From: Marinobacterium weihaiense
Lineage (GTDB): Bacteria > Pseudomonadota > Gammaproteobacteria > Pseudomonadales > Balneatricaceae
Direction: 5' to 3'
Assembly (NCBI RefSeq): GCF_019061305.1
Contig: NZ_JAHQZT010000006.1
Span: 1-64,000, forward strand
Length of the DNA: 64,000 bases
Shown: positions 36,512 to 46,270 of the stretch, one piece after another
Position numbering within the stretch: position 1 is the stretch's first letter
How the letters are laid out: each line of letters starts with the position of its first letter
Program-made: the position numbers and the translations under genes
Notes under the pieces: model-generated
Told to the model about the DNA's origin: nothing
Seen by the model: the letters and a program-made list of their open reading frames with translations, nothing else
Database searches by the model: none

Positions 36512-38767
36512 ATGAAATTTCGTTTTCCGGTCGTCGTCATCGACGAAGATTATCGCTCCGAAAACATCTCAGGCTCAGGCATTCGCGACCTGTCTGAAGC
36601 GATCAGTCGCGAAGGCATGGAGGTCATCGGCTTTACCAGTTATGGTGACCTGACGTCATTCGCACAGCAGGCCAGTCGAGCCTCCTGCTTTATTCTGTCC
36701 ATTGATGACGAAGAATTCGGCTCCGGCTCGGACGAAGACGTCAACAAGGCATTGGCTTCCATCCGCGACTTCATCGGTGAAGTGCGCAAGCGCAATGCCG
36801 AAATCCCGATTTTCCTATACGGCGAAACCCGGACCTCGCGCCACATCTCCAACGATATCCTGCGTGAGCTGCACGGTTTCATCCACATGTTCGAGGACAC
36901 GCCGGAGTTTGTCGCACGTCATATCATCCGTGAGGCAACCAAATACTTGCAAAGCCTGGCACCGCCGTTTTTCAGTGCCCTGATGGATTACGCCAGCGAC
37001 AGCTCCTATTCTTGGCACTGCCCCGGCCATTCCGGCGGCGTTGCCTTCCTGAAAAGCCCGGTCGGCCAGATGTTCCACCAGTTCTTCGGTGAAAACATGC
37101 TACGTGCCGACGTGTGCAATGCGGTGGAAGAGCTGGGTCAGCTGCTGGACCACACCGGCCCGGTCTCCGCCAGTGAGGCCAACGCCGCGCGCATTTTCAA
37201 CGCCGATCACCTGTTCTTCGTCACCAACGGCACCTCCACCTCCAACAAGGTGGTGTGGCATTCCACGGTGGCACCGGGCGATATCGTGGTAGTCGACCGT
37301 AACTGCCACAAGTCGATCCTGCACTCGATCATCATGACCGGCGCGATCCCGGTGTTCCTGATGCCGACCCGCAACAACTACGGCATCATTGGTCCGATTC
37401 CGAAGAGCGAGTTTGATCCGGAAACGATCCGCAAGAAAATCGAGGCCAACCCCTTCGCCCGCGAAGCGAAGAACAAGAAGCCACGCATTCTAACCATCAC
37501 CCAAAGCACCTACGACGGCATCGTCTACAACGTCGAGACGATCAAGGAGATGTTGGGCAACACCATCGATACGCTGCATTTTGACGAAGCCTGGTTGCCA
37601 CACGCGAGCTTCCATGACTTCTACCACAACATGCACGCCATAGGTGAAGGTCGCCCGCGCTCGGATGAGACCCTGGTGTTTGCCACCCAGTCCACGCACA
37701 AGTTACTGGCGGGTCTATCTCAGGCGTCGCAGATCCTGGTACAGGACGGCAGCAACCGCAAGCTGGATACCCATCGCTTCAACGAGTCCTACCTGATGCA
37801 CTCCTCCACCAGCCCGCAATACGCGATCATCGCCTCCTGCGATGTGGCGGCAGCGATGATGGAACCGCCGGGCGGCAAGGCACTGGTAGAAGAATCGCTG
37901 CTGGAAGCGATCGATTTCCGTCGCGCCATGCACAAGGTGGACGAGGAGTTCGGTGAGCATGACTGGTGGTTCAAGGTCTGGGGCCCGGATGTACAGGCCG
38001 AGGAAGGCCTGGGCGATCGCGACAACTGGATCATCCATGACGATGACGACTGGCACGGCTTCGGCAAGATCGATTCCGGCTTCAACATGCTGGACCCGAT
38101 CAAGTCCACTATTATCACCCCGGGGCTTAACCTGAAGGGCGAGTTCGACGAAGTCGGTATTCCTGCGGCCATCGTCAGCAAGTACCTGGCCGAGCACGGC
38201 ATCATCATCGAGAAGACCGGTCTGTACTCCTTCTTCATCATGTTCACCATCGGCATCACCAAGGGCCGCTGGAACTCCATGGTGACCGAGCTGCAGCAGT
38301 TCAAGGACGACTATGACCGCAACCTGCCCATGTGGCGCGTGATGCCGGAGTTTGCCAAGAAGCACCCACAGTATGAGCGCACTGGCCTGCGCGATCTCTG
38401 TACCGAAATCCACAACGTCTACAAACAGTACGACGTGGCACGCATCACCACCGAGATGTACCTGTCCAACATCGAACCGGCCATGACTCCGGCCGATGCC
38501 TGGGCCAAGATGGCACACCGCGAGGTGGAACGCGTCTCCATCGATGCGCTGGAAGGCCGTGTCACCGCCATGCTGGTGACGCCCTACCCGCCGGGCATCC
38601 CGCTGCTGGTACCGGGCGAGCGCTTCAACAAGACCATCGTGCGCTATCTGCAGTTCGCACGTGATTTCAACTCCCGCTTCCCGGGTTTTGAAACCGATGT
38701 CCACGGTCTGGTGCGTGAAGACGTGAACGGCAAGGACGCCTACTTCGTGGATGTGGTCAAGGACTGA
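36512..38767 (+). CDS. Orn/Lys/Arg decarboxylase, fold type I, large
   Basis: A 751-residue PLP enzyme with the full inducible-type architecture. The N-terminal wing (1-~130, RFPVVVIDEDYRSENISGSGIRDL) precedes the PLP core with WHCPGHSGGVAF and FVTNGTSTSNKVVWHST. The cofactor lysine is K397 in TQSTHKLLAGLSQASQ, and the C-terminal domain contains PYPPGIPLLVPGE. It decarboxylates lysine, arginine or ornithine, giving a diamine or agmatine for acid resistance or polyamine supply. The residues seen do not decide the substrate. It stands alone, with its own promoter and terminator. Confidence 0.88.
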   Translation: MKFRFPVVVIDEDYRSENISGSGIRDLSEAISREGMEVIGFTSYGDLTSFAQQASRASCFILSIDDEEFGSGSDEDVNKALASIRDFIGEVRKRNAEIPIFLYGETRTSRHISNDILRELHGFIHMFEDTPEFVARHIIREATKYLQSLAPPFFSALMDYASDSSYSWHCPGHSGGVAFLKSPVGQMFHQFFGENMLRADVCNAVEELGQLLDHTGPVSASEANAARIFNADHLFFVTNGTSTSNKVVWHSTVAPGDIVVVDRNCHKSILHSIIMTGAIPVFLMPTRNNYGIIGPIPKSEFDPETIRKKIEANPFAREAKNKKPRILTITQSTYDGIVYNVETIKEMLGNTIDTLHFDEAWLPHASFHDFYHNMHAIGEGRPRSDETLVFATQSTHKLLAGLSQASQILVQDGSNRKLDTHRFNESYLMHSSTSPQYAIIASCDVAAAMMEPPGGKALVEESLLEAIDFRRAMHKVDEEFGEHDWWFKVWGPDVQAEEGLGDRDNWIIHDDDDWHGFGKIDSGFNMLDPIKSTIITPGLNLKGEFDEVGIPAAIVSKYLAEHGIIIEKTGLYSFFIMFTIGITKGRWNSMVTELQQFKDDYDRNLPMWRVMPEFAKKHPQYERTGLRDLCTEIHNVYKQYDVARITTEMYLSNIEPAMTPADAWAKMAHREVERVSIDALEGRVTAMLVTPYPPGIPLLVPGERFNKTIVRYLQFARDFNSRFPGFETDVHGLVREDVNGKDAYFVDVVKD

Positions 38768-38792
38768 TACAAATCCGCCACAATTACTCCCA

Positions 38793-38821
38793 AAGGCGAC
38801 TGGACAAAGTCGCCTTTTTTA
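38793..38821 (+). terminator. Rho-independent terminator after the decarboxylase gene
   Basis: AAGGCGAC-TGGACAAA-GTCGCCTT is followed by TTTTTA, about 25 bases after the stop codon. Confidence 0.9.
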
Positions 38822-38900
38822 TACATAAAATTTCCACATTATTTGTGGGTCGTCTATAGTCGGGTGCAGGACATTCACATGGCACAATAACAAGGACAAG

Positions 38901-40487
38901 ATGCCCATGAAGAAGAACCTCCCCGTGACGGGTCATGCCGTCGAGTTTTCCGAGCACGCCAATATCCTCTCCACGACCAATCTCAAAGGTCAAATCACCT
39001 ACGTCAACGATACCTTTCTTGATGTCTCCGGTTTTACGGCACATGAGCTGCAGGGCAAAAGCCATAATGTCGTACGCCACCCGGATATGCCGCCGGCAGC
39101 CTTCAAGTCACTCTGGGATACCGTCAAACACGGACAATCCTGGATGGGACTGGTAAAAAACCGTTGCAAGAACGGTGATCATTACTGGGTCAATGCCTAT
39201 GTCACCCCCATCCAGGTCGACAATGAAACCGTTGAATACCAGTCCGTACGCACTCGCCCCGACCCGGCACAGGTCACCCGCGCCGAGCAGCTTTATACCC
39301 GCTTGAACAATGGGCAGCCGTTTAAAACCGCATGGCCCTCACGCCTTGGCTTGCCGCTCAAGATGATGGCAGCCGGCGTGCTGATCAGCCTGATCAGTGC
39401 GGGCCTGTTTGCATCCGGCATTCTGGGCCTGGCCGTGGCTTGGCCGGCCATTGCCTCGGCCCTATTCACCTGCCTGCTGTGCATGTTGCTGGTCCACCCA
39501 TTGCATCAAGTCGTGGAGGAGACACGCAGGGATATCTCCGATGATGCCATCGCCCGCCACATCTATGCCGGCCGCGATGATGAAGCAGGACAACTGCGCT
39601 ACGCCCTGTTTCGGCTGCGTTCTGAGGCCAAGGGTATCGCCGGACGCATCAGCGATTCCGCCGAGCAGTTAAGCCAGAATGCAGAACGTCTGGACGCGGC
39701 GGCTCAACGCAGCAGTGAAGGCTTGCGCCACCAGCAGGCCGAGACCGCTTCCATTGCCTCGGCCATGAGTGAAATGGTTGCCAGTATCGAGGATGTAGCC
39801 CGCCATGCGCAGTTCAGCGCCAGCAACGCGGAAAACTCGACCCAGGAAGCGCACAACGGACGTACCCTCATGACACAGGCCCGTGACGCCCTGCAGGCAC
39901 TGAGTGCAGACATCGACCAGGGCACCGACGTGATCGATAAACTGGCACAGAACAGTGCTAACATTCACGGCATTCTCGAGGTCATTACCGGCATTTCCGA
40001 GCGCACCAACATGCTGGCACTGAATGCAGCGATTGAAGCGGCCCGCGCGGGTGATCAGGGACGAGGTTTTGCGGTCGTGGCCGACGAGGTCCGCGCACTG
40101 GCCCAACAGAGCCAGGCTTCGGTCAACGAGATACAGACGCTTTTGGATACTCTACAGGAGGGCTCGCGGCAAGCTGTCAGGGCCATGCAGAAGAGCCGGA
40201 CAAAAGCCGAAACCACTGTAGCCAGAGCACTGGAAGCGGCCGAAGCACTGCAGCAGATTGCATCCGGTGTCACCCAGATCAGCGACATGAACACCCAGAT
40301 TGCCTCCGCTGTGGAGCAGCAGCTGCAGGTGAGCAGTGAAGTCGGGCGCAACGTGGATCTGATTCGGGACGTGGCCGGCACCAACCTGCAGCAGGGACAG
40401 GAAACGGCCGCATCGGTCGAACAGATGAGCAACCTGTCACAGAATCTGAAACGGCTGTCCAGCCACTTCTGGTCGCTCAAGGCCTGA
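38901..40487 (+). CDS. Aer-like PAS chemoreceptor
   Basis: A 528-residue methyl-accepting chemotaxis protein; an ATG at 38907 is also possible. The N-terminal PAS domain (~15-110) has the Aer pattern [37 protein letters not shown]. Two adjacent hydrophobic segments (~155-200) anchor it. A HAMP-like linker follows, then the MCP signalling hairpin tip [36 protein letters not shown]. The PAS probably binds FAD and senses redox state or oxygen. It converges on a second chemoreceptor gene. Confidence 0.9.
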   Translation: MPMKKNLPVTGHAVEFSEHANILSTTNLKGQITYVNDTFLDVSGFTAHELQGKSHNVVRHPDMPPAAFKSLWDTVKHGQSWMGLVKNRCKNGDHYWVNAYVTPIQVDNETVEYQSVRTRPDPAQVTRAEQLYTRLNNGQPFKTAWPSRLGLPLKMMAAGVLISLISAGLFASGILGLAVAWPAIASALFTCLLCMLLVHPLHQVVEETRRDISDDAIARHIYAGRDDEAGQLRYALFRLRSEAKGIAGRISDSAEQLSQNAERLDAAAQRSSEGLRHQQAETASIASAMSEMVASIEDVARHAQFSASNAENSTQEAHNGRTLMTQARDALQALSADIDQGTDVIDKLAQNSANIHGILEVITGISERTNMLALNAAIEAARAGDQGRGFAVVADEVRALAQQSQASVNEIQTLLDTLQEGSRQAVRAMQKSRTKAETTVARALEAAEALQQIASGVTQISDMNTQIASAVEQQLQVSSEVGRNVDLIRDVAGTNLQQGQETAASVEQMSNLSQNLKRLSSHFWSLKA

Positions 40488-40495
40488 ACGCCGAA

Positions 40496-40529
40496 GCAAG
40501 CGGTACGACAAGCTGTCGACACCGCTTGC
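40496..40529. terminator. Long hairpin between two convergent chemoreceptor genes
   Basis: GCAAGCGGT (40496-40504) pairs perfectly with ACCGCTTGC (40521-40529). Inside it CGACA pairs with TGTCG around AGC. It lies in the 49-base gap between two convergent stops. There is no T-run on either strand, so it may end transcription weakly or protect both 3' ends. Confidence 0.5.
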
Positions 40530-40536
40530 CTCCCAC

Positions 40537-42528
40537 TCAAGACTGGGCCTGCACCTTGTCCTCAAGCGCTGTCAACTTGCTGATGATTTCATCCGACAGC
40601 ATTGATACCTGGTCATAGCAGCGTTCGGCATCCTGCATCTGACCTGATGACTTGAAGCCGATGGCTTCTTTCACGACACTGTGTAGCTGCTCATGAGGCG
40701 CTTCTATGCTACGAAACTCGGCCATCTGGCCATACTTCTGCTTACCTTCAGAGTAATACCACTTGCCGAACGCACAATCGAAGTGTGACACAGCCTCTTT
40801 TTCCGTCAGTGTCGACTGGCCGTCCAGGAAACTGCGCAAGCGGGTTTTCCATGACAGGTGTGCCGATTTGGCAGCACTGAGATCAATGCCGTCATGGTTG
40901 GTTTCGAAATGGACAACTTCCTGCAACAGCTCATCCATATAACTGCTGATGCGCTGTGTAACCGCAACCGACTGGCGCGAATAACCGGAGGTTCGACGCG
41001 CTTCATCAGCAATACCATTGATGTGACGATCCATATCCTGGGCCACCTGACTCTGTTCCTCAGAAGCCGTGGCAATCTGGGTATTCATGTCGGAGATGAC
41101 ACTGACCGCATCCACAATGCGTAGCAGCACACTGCGAGCCTCTTCGGCATTAGCGACACTCTCCTCGGCCAGCTGCTGGCTGGTGTTGATTGAACTGACT
41201 GCCGACGCCGACTGCTTTTGCAACCGTTCCACAATGCGTGCAATGCTCTCCGTCGATTCTTGGGTACGACGCGCCAGGTTGCGCACCTCGTCAGCGACCA
41301 CGGCAAACCCTCGCCCCTGTTCACCGGCACGTGCCGCCTCGATGGCCGCGTTCAGTGCCAATAGATTGGTCTGCTCGGCGATGGCGGTAATCACATCCAG
41401 AATCTGACTGACTTCCTCGCTGTCACGCGCCAGGGCATCTATGACCTCGCCGGAAGAGCGTACCTGATCAGCCACAGCACCGATCTGGTCGCTAACGGTT
41501 GATACCAGTTGCTGACCGCCCTTGGCTGAATCATTGGCTGACTCGGCCGCTTCAGCAGCATTGGCCGCACTTTGAGCCACTTCCTGCACGGTCGCGGCCA
41601 TCTCGGCAACGGCTGCAGCGACCATTTCAATCTGAGACTGCTGGCTGCTGACACCGCGGTCGGTATCCGCCAGGTCGGAATTGACCTGGCTGATGCCGGT
41701 ACTGATCCGGGTTGCCGTCTGACTGACCTTCTGCAGCAGCTCACCCACTTCCAGGATGATAGCATTGTAGGCGGCATAGTTCTGACCGACTTCATTGTTG
41801 GGATTGTCAATTTCGATCGGTACGGAAAAATTGCCTTTGGCCAGAATGCGAAGGTGATCACGCAGATTTTTGATCTGGCGGAACATGACGGTGAAACCGA
41901 AAAAACGTCCCATCACGATCAAGATGAGTACGACCGCGGTCACCGCCAAGGCGATGTTCTGCAGCAATGACTGCTCGGCAATGGCATGCCGCTCCATCAT
42001 GCCCACCGCCTTGTTCATCTCGGTCAGCACCTGCAAGGAGTTACGCTGCAACTGGCTCAGCTCGACCGCATCGCCACGGCCCTGGATCAGACGCTCAATG
42101 TCGGCACGGTATTCACGCCACAACTGCCCCACATGCTCAAGCTGGCGGCGAATGTCTTCGTTGCGGGTCCCCTTGACGCCCATCTCGGCATTGCCATTGA
42201 GCAGTGCCTGATGCGCTGCCTCAAAACTCTGTATGGTGGCACGCGGCAGCTCCGGCCCCACGGCGCCCTGCTGCAGTAGCAGCGTTTCCTTGGCCAAGCG
42301 CTGGCTAAGCATGCGCTGCTTGCCGGCCACGTTGATAGAGGTGGCATCGTCGCTGCCGGCCATCCAGACAGAGGCACCGATCAGGGCCGTTAGTACAAAG
42401 ATGAGCACATAGGAAAACATGAACTGCGCATCCAGCGAACGCAGCCCTATCGCTTCCAGCGTCTGCTCAAGAATGCGGCCGGTCTTGTACCGCAGAGAAT
42501 GCTTATCCAGGGAATATTTGAACATCAC
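40537..42528 (-). CDS. Chemoreceptor with PilJ-type sensor and CZB zinc domain
   Basis: A 663-residue MCP. TM1 (~37-57) is followed by a periplasmic PilJ/NarX-like helical sensor with [20 protein letters not shown], then TM2 (~190-210) and a HAMP linker. The signalling tip is [37 protein letters not shown]. The C-terminal ~110 residues form a CZB domain: H in [15 protein letters not shown] in [11 protein letters not shown] in [13 protein letters not shown], the known zinc-binding pattern. CZB domains sense zinc or hypochlorous acid. It is transcribed toward the Aer-like gene. Confidence 0.88.
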   Translation of the reverse strand: MMFKYSLDKHSLRYKTGRILEQTLEAIGLRSLDAQFMFSYVLIFVLTALIGASVWMAGSDDATSINVAGKQRMLSQRLAKETLLLQQGAVGPELPRATIQSFEAAHQALLNGNAEMGVKGTRNEDIRRQLEHVGQLWREYRADIERLIQGRGDAVELSQLQRNSLQVLTEMNKAVGMMERHAIAEQSLLQNIALAVTAVVLILIVMGRFFGFTVMFRQIKNLRDHLRILAKGNFSVPIEIDNPNNEVGQNYAAYNAIILEVGELLQKVSQTATRISTGISQVNSDLADTDRGVSSQQSQIEMVAAAVAEMAATVQEVAQSAANAAEAAESANDSAKGGQQLVSTVSDQIGAVADQVRSSGEVIDALARDSEEVSQILDVITAIAEQTNLLALNAAIEAARAGEQGRGFAVVADEVRNLARRTQESTESIARIVERLQKQSASAVSSINTSQQLAEESVANAEEARSVLLRIVDAVSVISDMNTQIATASEEQSQVAQDMDRHINGIADEARRTSGYSRQSVAVTQRISSYMDELLQEVVHFETNHDGIDLSAAKSAHLSWKTRLRSFLDGQSTLTEKEAVSHFDCAFGKWYYSEGKQKYGQMAEFRSIEAPHEQLHSVVKEAIGFKSSGQMQDAERCYDQVSMLSDEIISKLTALEDKVQAQS

Positions 42529-42666
42529 TCTGTCCCGAGTTGAATTTGATGCATACGATCAGCGACAGCATAATCCGCCCCACGCATGAACTCCAGCAGA
42601 CAGATCAATCCGAACGCTTAAATTTGAACCGGACAAGCAACACAGGCGGGACCGCCCGAAGGCAAA

Positions 42667-42693
42667 GGCCTGCCATGCAAAGGCTGGCAGGCC
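42667..42693 (-). terminator. Hairpin after the phnA/yjdM-like gene
   Basis: GGCCTGCCA (42667-42675) pairs with TGGCAGGCC (42685-42693), 12 bases beyond the stop on the minus strand. Only a weak T-rich tail (TTTGCCTT) follows, so termination is probable but not certain. Confidence 0.55.
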
Positions 42694-42704
42694 GCGTGCA
42701 GAGC

Positions 42705-43286
42705 TCAGCCCTGCTTCTTGACGAATTTGGTCAGGATAACGATGCGTTGCCCCTCGACACGGCCCTCGATCTGTTCAGGGTTGTCATGTACCAGGGAAAT
42801 GTTGCGCACCGCCGTGCCGCGCTTGGCCGTCAGGCTGGAGCCCTTGACGTTGAGATCCTTGGTCAGGGTCACGGTATCGCCCGCTTCCAGTACCGCTCCA
42901 TTGCTGTCCAGGTGGCGCACCACCTCCTCTTCCGACAGATGATCACCGCTTGCCTGTGCCCAGGCCAGAGTTTCATCGTCCAGGTACATCATGTCCAGCA
43001 AGTCCTGCGGCCAGCCTTCGCCACGCAGACGGTTCAGCATGCGCCAGGCCATGACCTGCACGGCCGGCACCTGACTCCACATGCTGTCGTTCAGACAGCG
43101 CCAGTGGTTGGGGTCCACCTGATCCGGGTTTTCAACCTGGTTGCGGCAATTGCCACACAGGAGAACCGACTGATCAACGCTGTCCTCTGCAGCCGGTGGC
43201 ACGGCAAAGACGGCTAGATCGTCCGTTGCACCACAAAGTTCACACTTGGATTCGCTGCGGGTATGCAGAGCCTGTTCGGTTGTCAT
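42705..43286 (-). CDS. PhnA/YjdM-family zinc-ribbon protein
   Basis: A 193-residue product from the ATG at 43286, preceded by AGGAGGGTCGATC. The N-terminal zinc ribbon has CELCG (about residue 15) and LLCGNCRNQ. The C-terminal KOW-like PhnA domain is VLEAGDTVTLTKDLNVKGSSLTAKRGTAVRNISLVHDNPEQIEG. Despite the historical name the family has no shown part in phosphonate breakdown, and it is far from the phn genes here. A phosphonoacetate hydrolase assignment does not apply. Confidence 0.85.
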   Translation of the reverse strand: MTTEQALHTRSESKCELCGATDDLAVFAVPPAAEDSVDQSVLLCGNCRNQVENPDQVDPNHWRCLNDSMWSQVPAVQVMAWRMLNRLRGEGWPQDLLDMMYLDDETLAWAQASGDHLSEEEVVRHLDSNGAVLEAGDTVTLTKDLNVKGSSLTAKRGTAVRNISLVHDNPEQIEGRVEGQRIVILTKFVKKQG

Positions 43287-43356
43287 GATCGACCCTCCTG
43301 AATAATGAAGCGGCGCATTATGCCAGAACCCGCGCACTTTTTGTGGCCATGAACAC

Positions 43357-43383
43357 AAAAGGCTGCCCACAGGCAGCCTTTTG
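43357..43383 (-). terminator. Rho-independent terminator after kamA
   Basis: On the minus strand AAAAGGCTGCC-TGTG-GGCAGCC is followed by TTTTGTG. It lies about 25 bases beyond the kamA stop. It also sits upstream of the phnA-like start and insulates it. Confidence 0.85.
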
Positions 43384-43406
43384 ATCACGATGCGACGGCA
43401 CCGCTA

Positions 43407-44735
43407 TCAGTCTTCGAAGAAGAACTTCTCTTCACCGAAAGCCGGCTTGAGATGATTCAGCCAGGTGGCATTTTCATCATAGGCAGCAAAGAACGGACGT
43501 TGAACCCAATCCGGGTTACGGCCCTGAATGAAGCGCAACACGAACACCTTCTCGCCGTTGATCTCGGTCACCCCCTGAATTTCCACCTTGCCCGGCGTGG
43601 CGGACATGGACGGGCCACGGGCGGTACGGGCAATGCCGCTGACCTGCTTCATGGCATCACGGTAGGTATTCCAAGCCTGCGCCAGCGGCACTTCGAAATA
43701 GTGCTGGGCACCGGTGTCGCGCTCAACAAACATGTAGTACGGCTGGATACCCAGTTCCACCTGAGTCTGCCACATCTTCGCCCAGTCGTTGGCTTCGGTG
43801 TTGATGTGGTTCAACAGCGGCCCCTGACTGCGGATATGAGCACCGGTTTCGCGAATACGTGCCACCGCCTGACGGTGGATATCGGTTTCCATCTCGCGCC
43901 AGTGGTTATAGTGCGCCATGAACGCCAGGTGCTTGCCGGCGGCAATGATTTCGCTGAACAGCGCCATCAAGTCATCGCTGTCCTCATCGGTCACGAAACG
44001 ATATGGCCAGAAGGTCAGCGCCTTGGAGCCGATACGGATGGTACGGATGTGGTCGAACTCTGGCTCCAGCAGCGGTTCCAGATAGGCACGCAGATTCTTG
44101 GTCTTCATCACCATGGGATCCCCCCCGGTGATCAGCACATCAGTCACTTCAGGGTGCTCACGCAGGTAATCGCACAGCTGACCCGACTCCTTCGCCGCGA
44201 TTTTCAGCGACTGGTCACCGACAAACTGTGCCCAGCGGAAGCAGAAGGTACAGTAACTGTGGCACACCTGACCGGAGCTGGGGAAGAACAGTACAGTCTC
44301 GTTGTACTTGTGCTGGATACCGTTGACCGGCTCGCCATTGACGCGCGGAATGTTGTGTTCCATCTGCCCCGCCGGATGCGGATTCAATGCCTGGCGCACC
44401 TCGTTGACCACACGCTTGATCTCGGCCTTGTCTTCGGTCGCCAGAGCCGCTTCCACGGCGTCGAAATGCTCCGGCTTGAGCATGCCACGCTGCGGGAAGG
44501 TCAGCTGAAACATGGGATCGTTGATGGCATCATCCCAGTCGATCAGCTGATCGATCACATAGTTGTTGACCCGGAACGGCAGCACGGATGCAACCACTTC
44601 CATCTCATGCTTGAGCTGGGAGGGAAGTCGTTGCAACTGCTCAATCTGCTGCAGGTGACGTGCGGTGTAAACCTTGAACGCCGGGGCGTCGACTTCGGCA
44701 ATCTGGACAGCATCGATCGGTGTGTGTGAATTCAT
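43407..44735 (-). CDS. kamA: Lysine 2,3-aminomutase family radical SAM enzyme
   Basis: A 442-residue KamA-family protein. The radical SAM cluster is C158-x3-C162-x2-C165 in VCHSYCTFCFRW, followed by VLITGGDPMVMKTKNL. The PLP region SMSATPGKVEIQGV is near the C-terminus. It is full length, unlike the shorter EF-P modifying EpmB. The reaction would convert L-lysine to beta-lysine. No beta-lysine acetyltransferase (ablB) is adjacent, so an osmolyte role is unproven. A long structured leader precedes it. Confidence 0.88.
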   Translation of the reverse strand: MNSHTPIDAVQIAEVDAPAFKVYTARHLQQIEQLQRLPSQLKHEMEVVASVLPFRVNNYVIDQLIDWDDAINDPMFQLTFPQRGMLKPEHFDAVEAALATEDKAEIKRVVNEVRQALNPHPAGQMEHNIPRVNGEPVNGIQHKYNETVLFFPSSGQVCHSYCTFCFRWAQFVGDQSLKIAAKESGQLCDYLREHPEVTDVLITGGDPMVMKTKNLRAYLEPLLEPEFDHIRTIRIGSKALTFWPYRFVTDEDSDDLMALFSEIIAAGKHLAFMAHYNHWREMETDIHRQAVARIRETGAHIRSQGPLLNHINTEANDWAKMWQTQVELGIQPYYMFVERDTGAQHYFEVPLAQAWNTYRDAMKQVSGIARTARGPSMSATPGKVEIQGVTEINGEKVFVLRFIQGRNPDWVQRPFFAAYDENATWLNHLKPAFGEEKFFFED

Positions 44736-45044
44736 GGGCTCCCTTGCAAACCTTGGTTAAGAAACAAAAAAGGCACGGCACCAGCTTGGCACAGCACTGT
44801 GCAAATCAGATGAAAAGGAGACACTCGGCAAGGCTGATGCGTTTGCACCACCCTGTCGGGAGGGGGCGCATGCCTAACATGCGCGACGGCACCACACAAG
44901 AGGGTGCTGCCTGAAGAACAGCAGGAAACAGGCAGGATAAAACCTATAAAAACCGCGATTACCCGCTAAAAACCTCCGATCTAGCTGAGTGACAATCAAC
45001 CGCTATTGTCCTACAGGGCCGGATGAGGGTCAAGAAAAGTACCA
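44736..45044 (-). promoter_or_regulatory. Structured 5' leader region of kamA
   Basis: This 309-base gap has no credible gene. It contains a perfect hairpin GCGCATG-loop-CATGCGC (44866-44884) and GCACC/GGTGC arms (44889-44907). On the minus strand a run of six T (44771-44766) follows GGTGCCGTGCC and ends 31 bases before the kamA ATG. The more upstream element GGCAGCACC could pair with that GGTGCCGTGCC with a small bulge. This suggests attenuation, but I cannot fit it to a known riboswitch. Confidence 0.35.
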
Positions 45045-45839
45045 TCAGGGTGCCGGCGGCACAGCCAACCAATTGATTTCAATAGCCGTGGCTGCTCCGA
45101 TCACGACATGACGCAGGTCAGGAGGCAGCATGGCCCAGCCGGGACTGACCTGTACCCGGCCGCCCATGATCTCGGCACGTTTTTGCGGCAACAGGGGGGT
45201 CTGTGTCGGGTTGGCAAAGCCGTCGGGCCACAACGGCTGATTAGTGGCGGGATCGTACTTGTCACTGGCGCCCAGGGTGTGCAGAAACTCGTGCACGGCG
45301 ATAAGATTATTGCGCGGCTGATAATCAATGCCCGCAAAACCGTTCACCAGTCCTATCTGCCCGCGCTGCAGTCCCAGCGAATGGCGCGGCATGTCGACCG
45401 GACTGCCCGGCAGATGATAGTTGATGAAAATCCGGGCATCGGCCTCCCCCGGCGCAGTATCATGGCGCCACACCCACAGGCGCATGCGCAGCGACCAAAA
45501 CACGGCATCGACAATGCTGGGATCGTCCGGCACCTGTGGCGGCGTCGCCTGAATGGGCGGGGCCAGCATCACCTCCACCGGCTGTGCCAGCGCCATCCGG
45601 TAGCGTGCTGCTTCACGACTGAAGAAGGTTTCGATATCGGTGAAGTGGTCCTCGCGTAACTGATCGATGTAGGCCTGCGTCAGCGGCAGCCCATCGGCGT
45701 TGACCGGGTAAATAGCCACGCGAACCGAATCCTGCCACCAGACCTGGTGCGCACGCCCCAGCCAGATGTTGGCCAGGAGCAACAGCAGGATCAACAGCAG
45801 CAGCCCTTGAATGATTCTGAGCACAACGAGTCTGGTCAT
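45045..45839 (-). CDS. Membrane-anchored HExxH putative metallopeptidase
   Basis: A 264-residue product from the ATG at 45839, five bases after the yqaA stop; an open extension to 46016 would overlap yqaA. One N-terminal helix (RIIQGLLLLILLLLLANIWLG) anchors a periplasmic domain. The zinc motif is AVHEFLHTLGASDKYD, an HExxH with a following G-x-x-D. I do not recognise a named family. It could be a peptidase or a catalytically idle relative. It is the last gene of recQ-yqaA-this unit. Confidence 0.7.
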   Translation of the reverse strand: MTRLVVLRIIQGLLLLILLLLLANIWLGRAHQVWWQDSVRVAIYPVNADGLPLTQAYIDQLREDHFTDIETFFSREAARYRMALAQPVEVMLAPPIQATPPQVPDDPSIVDAVFWSLRMRLWVWRHDTAPGEADARIFINYHLPGSPVDMPRHSLGLQRGQIGLVNGFAGIDYQPRNNLIAVHEFLHTLGASDKYDPATNQPLWPDGFANPTQTPLLPQKRAEIMGGRVQVSPGWAMLPPDLRHVVIGAATAIEINWLAVPPAP

Positions 45840-45844
45840 CCGTT

Positions 45845-46270
45845 TCAACCGAAAAGTCCAATGATCACAGCATAGCGCAGCGCCTTGCCCAGAGTAATGG
45901 CGATTAGACTGGCGATCACGCCCAGCCGCAGCCAGCCAGCCACCAGACACAGAGGATCCCCGATGATCGGCAGCCAGGCCAGCAGGAGACCCAGCGGGCC
46001 ATAGCGTTCCAGCCAATCACGGGCCTGCCGGTGGCGTGGGTTGTCCAGTGCGCGCAGCGGATAGCGGGTGGCAATCCAGCGCCCCATGGCGAAGGTCAGC
46101 AGGCTGCCGAGCACATTGCCCGTCGTGGCACTGAGCCACAACAGGCCAGGCGAGGCGTTTTCTTGTCCCAGCTGCCAGGCCAGCAACGCTTCGGACCCGC
46201 CCGGCAGCAGAGTAGACGAGATCAGCGCACTGATAAACAGCGCCAGCGGCCCCTGCAGCGCTTCGATCAC
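45845..46270 (-). CDS. yqaA: YqaA/DedA-type small membrane protein
   Basis: A 141-residue protein with about four hydrophobic segments. It has the VTT/SNARE-associated pattern: [30 protein letters not shown] and [28 protein letters not shown]. DedA relatives flip lipids or keep membrane homeostasis. Its GTG start overlaps the recQ stop (GTGA), so it is translationally coupled to recQ. Confidence 0.82.
   Translation of the reverse strand: MIEALQGPLALFISALISSTLLPGGSEALLAWQLGQENASPGLLWLSATTGNVLGSLLTFAMGRWIATRYPLRALDNPRHRQARDWLERYGPLGLLLAWLPIIGDPLCLVAGWLRLGVIASLIAITLGKALRYAVIIGLFG

Noticed and set aside
42705-43286. Phosphonoacetate hydrolase from the PhnA name
   Set aside because: The protein is the zinc-ribbon YjdM type, not the alkaline-phosphatase-fold hydrolase that shares the gene name.
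44736-45044. Lysine riboswitch before kamA
   Set aside because: Only a faint resemblance (GGTGGTGCAAACGCATCAG and a GCCGAG segment) to the lysine consensus. The AGAGG-GC core and five-helix order are not there.
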